Shown here piece after piece: positions 26,653-34,832 of a DNA stretch of 64,000 nucleotides. Each line of letters begins with the position of its first letter. Within the stretch, counting starts at the first letter, position 1. The notes under the pieces were generated by a model. It saw nothing but the letters and a program-made list of their open reading frames with translations, was not told the origin of the DNA and searched no databases. This stretch comes from Lentibacillus jeotgali (GTDB lineage Bacteria; Bacillota; Bacilli; Bacillales; Amphibacillaceae), in assembly GCF_000224785.1 (NCBI RefSeq), contig NZ_AGAV01000023.1:1-64000 (forward strand). Reading direction: 5' to 3'. Made by a program: the position numbers and the translations under genes.

Positions 26653-26687
26653 GAGCAGCAGTTCATATAAGGACTACTGCTCTTTTT
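26651..26687. terminator. Bidirectional terminator between yutD and the next minus-strand gene
   Basis: AAGAGCAGCAGT (26651-26662) pairs with ACTACTGCTCTT (26673-26684), then TTTCTT. It overlaps the last codons of the minus-strand gene. Confidence 0.7.
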
Positions 26688-26955
26688 CTTCCGGACCTTC
26701 CTCACCTGGTTCATCATGGATCGGATGGGCCCCAGGCGTTTGCCTCGGCAAACCCTCATGCTGTTCCTTATCTGGAAAAACAAACGCACTCTCGCGTTTC
26801 TGCCCTTCCCTCCATGGTGTCGACTTACTGCCCTCCAGCTCTTCATCATTTATTTCCGAACCAAACGGACCTTCCGGAAATTCTTCAGGAATCAGGTTTT
26901 GCTGATTCCGGACATTTGAAAAATCACTGTATTGTTTTTTGCTTCTTTTAGCCAA
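26674..26955 (-). CDS. Conserved small cytosolic protein of Bacillaceae
   Basis: About 93 residues. Very polar, Pro/Glu-rich, with IPEEFPEGPFGS, KSTPWREGQK and LPRQTPGAHPIHDEP, motifs shared by an unnamed cytosolic protein found near yutD in many Bacillaceae. An ATG at 26964 is immediately next to AAAGGA and cannot use it; the TTG at 26955 is eight bases away and fits better. Function unknown. Confidence 0.75.
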   Translation of the reverse strand: MAKRSKKQYSDFSNVRNQQNLIPEEFPEGPFGSEINDEELEGSKSTPWREGQKRESAFVFPDKEQHEGLPRQTPGAHPIHDEPGEEGPEEKEQ

Positions 26956-27022
26956 TGCTATCATCCTTTCTTAACCGTTATTTTTCCCGGCTCAGATGAA
27001 TTATTTGTACCAATTTATGTTA

Positions 27023-27045
27023 AAATAGATTGAATTCAGACTAAG
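27023..27045 (+). repeat. Left 23-bp direct repeat of the toxin module
   Basis: Shares 22 of 23 bases with 29507-29529, including TGAATTCAGACTAA. The pair brackets the 2.46-kb toxin/immunity segment. Confidence 0.8.
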
Positions 27046-27169
27046 GTGGTAATCTGTTATCCAACGATTCATGCTGCAAATTTAACGAAATTCTATTGTA
27101 ATTGTGTAAAATCTGAATTATATTATACATTAGATAATTCATTTATCGTTGGAAAAGGAATGATGATTC

Positions 27170-27787
27170 ATGACTGGCCAATTCAAAAGACAAGTACAGT
27201 AGCTTGCTTTAAAGAAAGCAGATCAAATAGCGAAGTCATCCACACCTGCAACCCACGCAAATACCATTCATGAATTTCTCCAAATGTTCTTTGAGGATCA
27301 TAAGTTATTTCAAAAACTCTACCAGGCATATAAGCAAAATGTTTCATATTTAGACTTGCGCCATAAACAAAAAACAATTTCCTATGTACGTGAAGGCGCC
27401 TCCCATTCGATTATGTTTTCCAATAAGCAATTTTCGTTGGATGAAGAATCTTATGTAAGATTGTTGACCTATACAATTGAAATCATGAGAGACGTGTTGC
27501 CGCTGAGAACGATTATTGAACTGGATCCAGCCTATTTTAAACCTGACACTCAATCGGAATCTCCCTCAAAGGCTGTCATCACGGGACGATTTGTTGGCCC
27601 AAAAGGTTATAACAGCTATTTTCCATATGTGGGTGCTATTTATCCGATCGGCGCGATGAAGGCCGATTCGCAAATTCATTTCACTGCCCCATTGATAAAG
27701 CGAATTATTCAGGATCTGGCAGTATCTCCTCCGTTGGAATGGGATCGAAGCCGCTTAATGAGCTTCATCCGCAGATGTTTGCAATGA
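27170..27787 (+). pseudogene. DUF4176-like T7SS-associated gene, interrupted by an amber codon
   Basis: ATG at 27170 (AAAGGA ahead) reads MTGQFKRQVQ, then TAG at 27200-27202, then stays open: LALKKADQIAKSSTPATHAN into a 167-residue frame from 27284. The second half has LPLRTIIELDPAYF, KAVITGRFVG and YFPYVGAIYPIGAM, the pattern of DUF4176 proteins found beside LXG toxins. The last codons (WDRSRLMSFIRRCLQ) overlap the toxin tail in another frame, which looks like a recombination joint. The downstream part could still be made from ATG 27284, but it lacks a clear ribosome site. Confidence 0.6.
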
Positions 27788-28338
27788 AGGGTGATGGTTC
27801 GAGTAAGGTTGAGGATGCTGGGGAAGTATCTAAGAATATTATTAAAGCTGAGAAGACAGATTTTACTAGAGGGTTTGACATTGAACCTAAATATAGTTCT
27901 TATGAGCAGAGGGTAAAATATACACCTGTTAACAAAGGGCAGTGGAGTAGTAAACGTGCAGAATCTCTTTTTATCTCGGATAAGAATGGCGAAATAAAAC
28001 GCTTCCTTGATGAAGCTGGTGTTGATGGAGTCGAATATGAAAATGGTATGCCGGATTTTTCACCATTTTCCAAAGGGGAAGTTAAATTAGATAACATGAC
28101 AAATGACAGGAAATCAAATTTCTCAACTGCTGATGAAGTCCTAGCCGATAAATGGAGTACACTAGAAAAAAAGTGGACAGCAGAAGATATAGCTGATTGG
28201 AGAGAGGATAATAAATATACCTGGCATGAACTTAATGATTTGGAAACCATTCAATTGGTTCCAAGTAAAATTAATAGTGTCTTTAAACATTTGGGTGGAG
28301 TTGGCGAATATAACATAAAAGTTAAGTTAAAGGAGTAA
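27739..28338 (+). CDS. LXG-type toxin tail: pretoxin linker plus HNH/GH-E-like nuclease domain, secretion domain missing
   Basis: 199 residues. It opens with KPLNELHPQMFAMKG, a linker normally found in the middle of Bacillus LXG toxins, so the N-terminal LXG domain is gone. The rest has GVDGVEYENGMPDFSPFSKG and ends YTWHELNDLETIQLVPSKIN then HLGG. This is the pattern of HNH/Endo VII-like toxin nucleases with a conserved W-H-E motif. Without an LXG domain it should not be exported by itself. It could be a silent cassette for recombination into a full toxin. No strong ribosome site; it may not be translated. Confidence 0.6.
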   Translation: MGSKPLNELHPQMFAMKGDGSSKVEDAGEVSKNIIKAEKTDFTRGFDIEPKYSSYEQRVKYTPVNKGQWSSKRAESLFISDKNGEIKRFLDEAGVDGVEYENGMPDFSPFSKGEVKLDNMTNDRKSNFSTADEVLADKWSTLEKKWTAEDIADWREDNKYTWHELNDLETIQLVPSKINSVFKHLGGVGEYNIKVKLKE

Positions 28339-28343
28339 ATTAA

Positions 28344-28829
28344 ATGAAAAAAATTAATGATGAGTTATTTGGGGAATTAGAATATCAAAAAAACTATTGG
28401 AGAGGAAAAACAACTATTCAAATGTTCAGTATGGATATAGAAATAATATTAACTGTTGATGGGCGTGAAGATGCTGACTTTTCAAATATACAGAGAGAGG
28501 CTTTTCACAACTTTGAAATTAATATTGAAAGTATAATGGGTGAAGTAGAAAAGCAGATATTTGAATATTATAATGAAGACTTTCATGAATATAGAGAGAT
28601 GTTGGGTGATAAATCAGAAGCCGATAAAATTGCCCCAAATATCGATTCTATTCAAGCTTTAAAGAAATTGGTGAAGCCTACAGAATTAATTGTAAGAAGG
28701 GTCAGGAAGAATGGAAAAAGACGTTTAGGATTACTATGTGATGTCAGTTGGGATATTGAAAATGGCCTAGGAGTAAAAATTGAAGATGAAGTTGTGGAAG
28801 AGGTTGGTTATCAGGATATAGTTCTATAA
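28344..28829 (+). CDS. Probable immunity protein (DUF6985/DUF2004-like) for the HNH toxin
   Basis: 161 residues, five bases after the toxin stop, with AAGGAG ahead. Acidic, no membrane segment, starts NDELFGELEYQKNYWRGKTT; this opening (ELFGELEY, then W-x-GK) is shared by DUF6985-type proteins commonly encoded next to nuclease toxins. It would bind and block the toxin in the cytoplasm. Pairing is inferred from order and spacing. Confidence 0.6.
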   Translation: MKKINDELFGELEYQKNYWRGKTTIQMFSMDIEIILTVDGREDADFSNIQREAFHNFEINIESIMGEVEKQIFEYYNEDFHEYREMLGDKSEADKIAPNIDSIQALKKLVKPTELIVRRVRKNGKRRLGLLCDVSWDIENGLGVKIEDEVVEEVGYQDIVL

Positions 28830-28889
28830 TGCTAATATCGAAAAATAATTAAATCTTGAATAGCTACTTGCTTTTCAAGATTTTTTAGT

Positions 28890-29062
28890 GAAAACTTATA
28901 TGAGACAGACAATATGGGAAGACTTAAAGAGTTTAATGCAGATGATTTAGATTAACTGAAAACGATAATAAGTTACCTCATAAGTCTAATACTCCAGGAA
29001 AAGAACCCGTGGATTATGAAGGACAGTTGGCTGCAGATAATTTGAAGGTTCCTCAGATCTAG
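28890..29062 (+). pseudogene. Fragment of a second nuclease toxin (non-specific endonuclease type)
   Basis: Two overlapping frames give ENLYETDNMGRLKEFNADDL and, after a frameshift near 28950, RLTENDNKLPHKSNTPGKEP then VDYEGQLAADNLKVPQI before a stop. The series TDNMGR, NTPGK and a GHLAAD-like segment resembles the EsaD/YeeF-type DNA/RNA endonuclease domain (the GHL position is GQL here). Only the middle of the domain remains. It explains why the gene at 29126 looks like an orphan immunity gene. Confidence 0.45.
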
Positions 29063-29125
29063 ATAATCAATACACCATGGACGGTACTATTAAGAAAAGA
29101 TTGCTTAAAAATTAGAGGTGAAAAA

Positions 29126-29488
29126 ATGAGTAAAGTATTTGAAGATTATCTATCTGAATTACATACAGACATGGTGGATATTGGTTTAGAGTATGTTGAA
29201 AACAGAGCTGAAGATATTTATATATATTGTTCGTATGAACCAGAAATGTACGCGTTTGACGTATTTTATAAAATAAATGGTCAATTTGTCCTTAAGAATA
29301 ATCTGAATAATACAGTTAATGATTCTGATAAGGAACTATTTGATACATCAGAACCTAGACAGGAAGCGTTATTGGACGTTGGACTGAAAAATTTAGAAGA
29401 AATTCATAAGAAATGTAAAGAATATGAAGAAGAAATGCCTACGGAAATAAAATTACATTTATCGTTATTTCCCACCTTAGTGAATTAA
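29126..29488 (+). CDS. Small acidic protein, probable orphan immunity protein
   Basis: 120 residues with GAGGTG ahead. Acidic, soluble, with alternating strand-like stretches (DIYIYCSYEPEMYAFDVFYK) and a C-terminal helix (DVGLKNLEEIHKKCKEYEEE). I do not recognise the family. Its place right after a nuclease-toxin fragment and before the T7SS operon suggests immunity. The right 23-bp repeat begins 19 bases after its stop. Confidence 0.5.
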   Translation: MSKVFEDYLSELHTDMVDIGLEYVENRAEDIYIYCSYEPEMYAFDVFYKINGQFVLKNNLNNTVNDSDKELFDTSEPRQEALLDVGLKNLEEIHKKCKEYEEEMPTEIKLHLSLFPTLVN

Positions 29489-29506
29489 TTATATCAATTT
29501 CTGCAA

Positions 29507-29529
29507 AAAATAGACTGAATTCAGACTAA
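29507..29529 (+). repeat. Right 23-bp direct repeat of the toxin module
   Basis: Partner of 27023-27045 with one mismatch (C for T at the ninth base). Confidence 0.8.
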
Positions 29530-29998
29530 TTGTATTTATTAACAAAAATAAGTCATTATACCTACAAAAATTAACATTCTGCGAAAACCATTAATTATAT
29601 AGGTTTTTATATTCATTTATATCGATTGAATTAAGTTATAAACCGCTTTTGCGAATATTGTTTCTAGTTCATTGTGACTATTATTAAGCATCGAATTTTG
29701 TCATAGGATTGACATATTTATTTTTTTTGCGATGATTATCATAGATGAATCTTCAGTTACATAAATCGGTGAAAGGTATCTATGAATATTCGTTTACAAA
29801 TAGAAGCGAAACAGTTTCTACTATCATTTATAAAGTATGATGAAGTATTGATTGTTATTCAAAATCAGTCATTTCGAACTATTTTTGAAAATTTTATCAG
29901 AAGTAGTTGACGGTCTCAGCCAAATTCACTAAATTAACATTAGAGAAAAGTTAAGATTCATCTAAAACTTTTTAATTATTTACAAGGGAGATGAGAGC
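29530..29998 (+). other. AT-rich leader of the T7SS operon with a possible Fur-like box
   Basis: TTGACA at 29709-29714 is followed by a palindrome ATGATTATCAT at 29732-29742, which matches the centre of the Fur box. It would overlap the -10 region (GATGAT at 16 bases or GATTAT at 19). A 42-codon frame (29782-29910, MNIRLQIEAKQFLL) has GAAAGG ahead but no known relatives. Otherwise no gene. The leader to esxA is long. Confidence 0.35.
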
Positions 29999-30295
29999 AT
30001 GGCAGGACAAATTCGGATGACCCCGGATGAGTTAAAATCAAAGGCACAGGTTTATGGGCAAGGTTCAGATCAGATTGATGAAGTATTGAATAAGTTAAGA
30101 AACCTGCAGGATCAGTTAAGAGGAGAATGGGAAGGTCGCGCGTTTGAAGGTTTTGATGAGCAATTTAGACAGCTTGAACCAAAAGTTCAGGATTTTTCAC
30201 AGCTATTAATGGAGATTCAAACGCAACTTCAGAAAACAGCTCAAGCAGTACAAGAGCAGGATGAAGCACTGTCGCAGAATTTCGGTCTCAGATAA
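29999..30295 (+). CDS. esxA: WXG100 secreted protein EsxA/YukE
   Basis: 98 residues, helix-turn-helix hairpin with W-E-G at residues 44-46, the family hallmark. Starts MAGQIRMTPDELKSKAQVY, close to B. subtilis YukE. It is exported as a dimer through the T7SS and engages EssC. AAGGGAGATG serves as ribosome site. A stem-loop follows at 30346, so esxA may be expressed well above the downstream genes, as is usual. Confidence 0.96.
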   Translation: MAGQIRMTPDELKSKAQVYGQGSDQIDEVLNKLRNLQDQLRGEWEGRAFEGFDEQFRQLEPKVQDFSQLLMEIQTQLQKTAQAVQEQDEALSQNFGLR

Positions 30296-30345
30296 AGGTT
30301 CTTTTGGTATGAATGGTATGAAGCTTTTGTTTGATTAACTGTTGG

Positions 30346-30378
30346 TGAGCTACACGACGATTATTGTTGTGTAGCTCA
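30346..30378 (+). promoter_or_regulatory. Intercistronic stem-loop after esxA
   Basis: TGAGCTACAC (30346-30355) and GTGTAGCTCA (30369-30378) are exact complements with a 13-base loop and no T run. It may act as a partial terminator or stabilise esxA mRNA. Confidence 0.6.
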
Positions 30379-30449
30379 TGTTCATACTGCACTAGTTATC
30401 TATTCATCTTCCCCGTAATATTTTACAGAACAGGCAGGAGTTGTGAGGA

Positions 30450-33400
30450 ATGAATAAGTCGTACATACGATTGGCGGTTTTCCTGATATTAATGTTAGCC
30501 CTATCTTTGGGTTTATCATATACTTCATTAAACCATGTCTCGGAAGGTAAAGATGATCGTGAAGATAATACGATGTCAATCGCACTGGTAAATGAAGATG
30601 AAGGAACAAGTTTCAATCAGAATAAATTAGACTTTGGAGACGCATTTGTTGAAAGTATTGGCCAAAACAATGATCATGAGTGGTATGTGGTGAGCCGCGG
30701 CGTGGCTGAAAGTGGTCTGGAACGTAATACATATGACATGATGATTGTTATCCCGAATGACTTTTCCAAAAAAGCCTTATCTATTAAGTCGGAATCCCCT
30801 GAACAAGTTGTATTGGATTACAAAATTAATGCCTCTGACAGTGAAGCCATTCAGGCGCAAGCAGAGGAAACAGCAAGCTCAATTATGAATGAGTTTAACC
30901 GCCGGATTATAGATGTATATTTTGCAAGTGTGCTTGGTAATTTGCAAGATGCTCAGGATAATGTTGCAGAAATTGTCGAAGAGGATGCCGAACTCACTTA
31001 TACATATAATAATGCAATACAGGATCCGCTTTCAGGTTACACAAACCAATTTGGTGCTGTGCAAGATAATACAGAAGCATCGAGGGAAAGATTCAGCAGC
31101 TTTGAAGATACACTTAATTCATATGAAGAGCGCCTGACAGACCGGATGGGTAACGCTGAAGACTATCAATCTAACATTGCGGATACAGCTGAACTGACAG
31201 AATCCCATAATGTATTAGAAATGGATTTTTTGGAGCAGCTCAATGCATACAATGATGCATTGAACAGCGATGATGTGAATGAACAGCTGAAGCAGCTGCA
31301 GGATGCGAATCAATATATTAACACCCAATTTGAAATAAATGATAATGAAATGAATAACATAGCAATCAACACACTGGAAGTGCAGCAGCGTCTTGATACG
31401 GTGCTCGAAACTGTTGAGGAAGCAGAGAAAAGTTTTAATATCGAGGAAATAAAAGATGAAGTAAAAGAGGAGTTATCAAACAAGATTGGAGACGCATTCG
31501 ACGGAGATGATAAACTCACGGCACTCCTAAATACACAAGATCAGAGAATGCAGGACAAAATAGAAGAGCAGATTTCTAGGTTACCTTCATTAAATCAAAC
31601 AAAGATTGGGAACACGGATCTTTCTCCTGAGACAATTCAAGAAATTCAAAATGTTATAGCGGTAACAGACAAATACAATAATGAATTCGGCCAAGTAGCT
31701 CACCGTATTGATAATGATTTCATTTTACCGGATCATATTTATACCCTTAAGCAAGACTTGCATGAAAATGGGGTAGAAATGACAGATACGACTGAATTGC
31801 CACCAGCCAAAAATTCGGATGGAACTTTTGAAATAGAGGATATTCCGGAAGGGTTTACGATCGATAACCTTTCTATCCAAATGCCTGGTGAGACTGTCAA
31901 TTATTCAGAATATAAGGAAGGAGACAAGGTAGACTTACCAGGTTATAAATCAGGAGAATTTACTGTTAAATTAAAGTTAAGTCTGAAGGATCTTGATCAA
32001 AATATCAACATTTATGAACCGAAGGAATGGAAATGGAAGATAAAGCTGACAGATAAAGATGTAGATGAGGAGCCAGAGAAGCAAGCTCTTATCAAATCAC
32101 CAGATGCGCCATTAGTAGCTAGCACCATTGTCGAAAAAACGGGAAAGAAAGAGAACAGTCAGCAAAACTCCAATGATAGTAATCCACAAGCTGAAGATGG
32201 AAGCGACTCTGAAACTAACATTCCGGAAAATGGTAATGAAAATAATAAGGGTAAAAAAAGGTCCAATGAAACAAGTGGCAGTGAAAATGGAAATGACGAC
32301 TCAGATGACTCTTCAGGCGAACCGAGTGATAATGGAAGTTCCGGTAGTGAAGATAACTCCGACAATAGTGGATCCAGGGGAGTTAATGAGGATCCCGAAA
32401 AAGGCAATGAAAGTGATCAAGGTAAAAGCAATGTTGAAGGCGACAAAACTGACGAAGAGGAAAATGGTGGTGGATCAGGTGATGATGAAGGGGAAGAGCC
32501 TAAAGTTGAAAAGGTTAAGATTGAAAATAACCACTACATTCGTCATAAAGTCACGGATCCCGTTGTTGACGAGTCAACGCAAGATTTGATTCATGCTGTC
32601 GAAAATACAATTAAACCCTATCAAAAATTGCTAACGTTATATGAGGCATATTTCGGTATTCCATTGACATGTGATGATGAATGTCCAAGTGTTGATAACG
32701 GAAATTTGAAAGATTTGGCAAGCGATGATTCCCTTTATGCATTATTTAATAAAGATGTTGGGACATTATTGGCAAACCATGTAGCATCTGAATTAACAAA
32801 AGATGTAACCAATGAAATTACCCAGCCTTTGACCAGTTGGAAAAACCAAATAAAGAATCATCGTAGTTTCATAGAGAAAACCGGTGAGAATGTCGATGAA
32901 CTATTGACTACCATTGCAGAGACTAAAGAAAAAGCCGGAGTTTTAAATGAAAATCTTGAGTCAACATTGAAAGCTATTCAGGACTGGCGGGAGAAAAGCC
33001 AGAATCTGATCGAAAGTCAAACGGAAATTCAGGAGAAAAATGGCGAAGTAAATCAGGCTGTCATGACTTTAGGGGATGAGTTCCAGCCACTGCTTTCGCA
33101 AAGTCAGACACTGGCTGATCAAGCCTCAAATAATACGAACAGGGCCGAATCAGTCTATCAAACATTTGAACGTATTGATAAACAGGCGGAGTCGATACAG
33201 GAAAGTGGTACAACTGTCGTACAGAAGGCAGAGAATTTATCTTCCAATATGACGGATCAATTACTGGAAAGTCAGGAATTTGCAGATAATTTTACTGAAG
33301 TGATGGCAAACAGCCAGATTGGTGAGAGACAAAATGAGGAATTATATGATTTCCTTTCAAACCCGGTAGATACTAAAAACGCTGGAATAATTATTGAAGG

Positions 33401-33992
33401 AAATAGATTCACGCCATATTTTCTTGTCTTGATCTGTTTCATAGTTGGATTGTTTACAGCGTACGTCATTTCAACAGCAAATCAGCATCGCGTGTCAAAA
33501 AACCAATTTGAAGGTGAAAGCTCGTTAATGGGTCGAAATTCACTGATAACGGGTATAACTACAGGTCTTGGTGCGCTGGAAGGATTAGTGATTGGCCTTG
33601 TGTCTGCGTACTTCCTTGACATAGGTGAAGTTAGGCTAATCTTATGGACCGGTATAATGATTTTGATTATGCTGACGATGGTACTTGTTTCCACTTACCT
33701 GCTAAGACAACTGAAAATGATCGGGATGTTTATCCTGCTTGCTGTGATGAGCATGTATCTATTCCTGACAGAGGCTCTGACATCCAGCCTTTCAGGTATA
33801 GAAGCATTACGCAATTATTCACCGTTGCAGTATGTTGACATATTATTGACGCGGATGATGCAAGACGGATCTGATTATCAATTCATCATGTTTAGCATGA
33901 TTGGTATTGCTCTGGTCGCAGCCCTGGCTAATCTATTGGTTGTAAACCTTGCAGGAGCAAAAAAGACGGAGGATGATGATAATGCTGCTTAA
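30450..33992 (+). CDS. esaA: Type VII secretion membrane protein EsaA (YueB)
   Basis: 1180 residues. One N-terminal helix (LAVFLILMLALSLGLSY), a very long extracellular region of about 950 residues, then five or six C-terminal helices starting FTPYFLVLICFIVGLFTAYV. Residues about 560-680 are a Ser/Gly/Asn/Asp/Glu-rich low-complexity spacer, much longer than needed for the fold. A Cys pair CDDEC lies near residue 742. In B. subtilis the homologue YueB is the phage SPP1 receptor and forms wall-spanning fibres. GGAG ribosome site eight bases before ATG. The stop overlaps essA by 11 bases. Confidence 0.95.
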   Translation: MNKSYIRLAVFLILMLALSLGLSYTSLNHVSEGKDDREDNTMSIALVNEDEGTSFNQNKLDFGDAFVESIGQNNDHEWYVVSRGVAESGLERNTYDMMIVIPNDFSKKALSIKSESPEQVVLDYKINASDSEAIQAQAEETASSIMNEFNRRIIDVYFASVLGNLQDAQDNVAEIVEEDAELTYTYNNAIQDPLSGYTNQFGAVQDNTEASRERFSSFEDTLNSYEERLTDRMGNAEDYQSNIADTAELTESHNVLEMDFLEQLNAYNDALNSDDVNEQLKQLQDANQYINTQFEINDNEMNNIAINTLEVQQRLDTVLETVEEAEKSFNIEEIKDEVKEELSNKIGDAFDGDDKLTALLNTQDQRMQDKIEEQISRLPSLNQTKIGNTDLSPETIQEIQNVIAVTDKYNNEFGQVAHRIDNDFILPDHIYTLKQDLHENGVEMTDTTELPPAKNSDGTFEIEDIPEGFTIDNLSIQMPGETVNYSEYKEGDKVDLPGYKSGEFTVKLKLSLKDLDQNINIYEPKEWKWKIKLTDKDVDEEPEKQALIKSPDAPLVASTIVEKTGKKENSQQNSNDSNPQAEDGSDSETNIPENGNENNKGKKRSNETSGSENGNDDSDDSSGEPSDNGSSGSEDNSDNSGSRGVNEDPEKGNESDQGKSNVEGDKTDEEENGGGSGDDEGEEPKVEKVKIENNHYIRHKVTDPVVDESTQDLIHAVENTIKPYQKLLTLYEAYFGIPLTCDDECPSVDNGNLKDLASDDSLYALFNKDVGTLLANHVASELTKDVTNEITQPLTSWKNQIKNHRSFIEKTGENVDELLTTIAETKEKAGVLNENLESTLKAIQDWREKSQNLIESQTEIQEKNGEVNQAVMTLGDEFQPLLSQSQTLADQASNNTNRAESVYQTFERIDKQAESIQESGTTVVQKAENLSSNMTDQLLESQEFADNFTEVMANSQIGERQNEELYDFLSNPVDTKNAGIIIEGNRFTPYFLVLICFIVGLFTAYVISTANQHRVSKNQFEGESSLMGRNSLITGITTGLGALEGLVIGLVSAYFLDIGEVRLILWTGIMILIMLTMVLVSTYLLRQLKMIGMFILLAVMSMYLFLTEALTSSLSGIEALRNYSPLQYVDILLTRMMQDGSDYQFIMFSMIGIALVAALANLLVVNLAGAKKTEDDDNAA

Positions 33993-34476
33993 ACAAATGA
34001 ATAAAATCATACTGGGCAGCTGCTGTCTTCTTCTGCTGATGCCATTTTCAGCATCAGCAGAAGACAGTCCTGACGAAAAAGGACAGATGGAGTGGAAAAT
34101 CGACAGGATAAAGCAAAACGAATCTGACAACGAACAGAGCGTTGAGGAAACCGAATTGGAAAAAAGATTCCCTGATTTGTTTAAAGAAGCAACACATTCG
34201 ACAATCGAATCTGTGAAACAGGAAAATAAGGAGTCACTTAAGGACTTGGAAGCGTCGCTTTTTACAATGAATACAGAGGGAGACACAATGATTGCCGATA
34301 CGAGACAATCACTGTTCAAATCTGATTATGTTGCTCCGCAAACGTCAACGGATGAACAGATGGATAATGAAGACGGAAGCTCATGGTTCAATAATGCACT
34401 TATGGCGGGGCTGACGGGATTAGCGTGTATCGTTGGCGGAGGCGTCTATGCCATGATTCAGAGACTGGGTGGTTAG
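33982..34476 (+). CDS. essA: Type VII secretion protein EssA (YueC)
   Basis: 164 residues from ATG 33982 (GGAGG nine bases ahead; earlier ATGs at 33973 and 33976 are too close). N-terminal helix ILGSCCLLLLMPFSASA, acidic external part, C-terminal helix (ALMAGLTGLACIVGGGVYAM). That two-helix layout fits EssA, a small subunit of the secretion complex. It overlaps esaA and is followed by esaB. Confidence 0.88.
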   Translation: MLLKQMNKIILGSCCLLLLMPFSASAEDSPDEKGQMEWKIDRIKQNESDNEQSVEETELEKRFPDLFKEATHSTIESVKQENKESLKDLEASLFTMNTEGDTMIADTRQSLFKSDYVAPQTSTDEQMDNEDGSSWFNNALMAGLTGLACIVGGGVYAMIQRLGG

Positions 34477-34490
34477 GAGAGTGGAAAAAG

Positions 34491-34742
34491 ATGCAGGACA
34501 GCCACATTGATGTCACAGTGGATTTTAGTGACTGTGGTATAGGTGGAACGTATGATTTGCGTATACCCGTACAGTTATCGGTTAAGCAGTTGCTGATTGA
34601 TCTCATTGACACCTTGAAAATTGGACGGTTGGATAGCTCACGCTGTGCCGTTAAGGTGATTACCAAAGGTCTTGTGTTAGCTGATGATGATATGCTGATC
34701 GACTATCCAGTGACTGACGGCGACATTTTAACTGTTTTGTAG
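34491..34742 (+). CDS. esaB: Ubiquitin-like T7SS protein EsaB (YukD)
   Basis: 83 residues from ATG 34491. Beta-grasp pattern: HIDVTVDFSDCGIGGTYDLR, helix (SVKQLLIDLIDTLKI), then strands to DGDILTVL. Same length and ending style as YukD. A soluble accessory component. The upstream in-frame codons overlap essA and lack a ribosome site. Confidence 0.9.
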   Translation: MQDSHIDVTVDFSDCGIGGTYDLRIPVQLSVKQLLIDLIDTLKIGRLDSSRCAVKVITKGLVLADDDMLIDYPVTDGDILTVL

Positions 34743-34832
34743 TAATTTAAAAGGCAAGTAAATATATGTTGGGGAGTACGACCGCCTTCAACATATCTTA
34801 AGTGTCACTTCATAGAAGAAGGAGCAAGCGAA

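Noticed and set aside
32128-32589. 153-codon plus-strand frame inside esaA
   Set aside because: Lys/Met-rich shadow of the low-complexity spacer in EsaA; no ribosome site.
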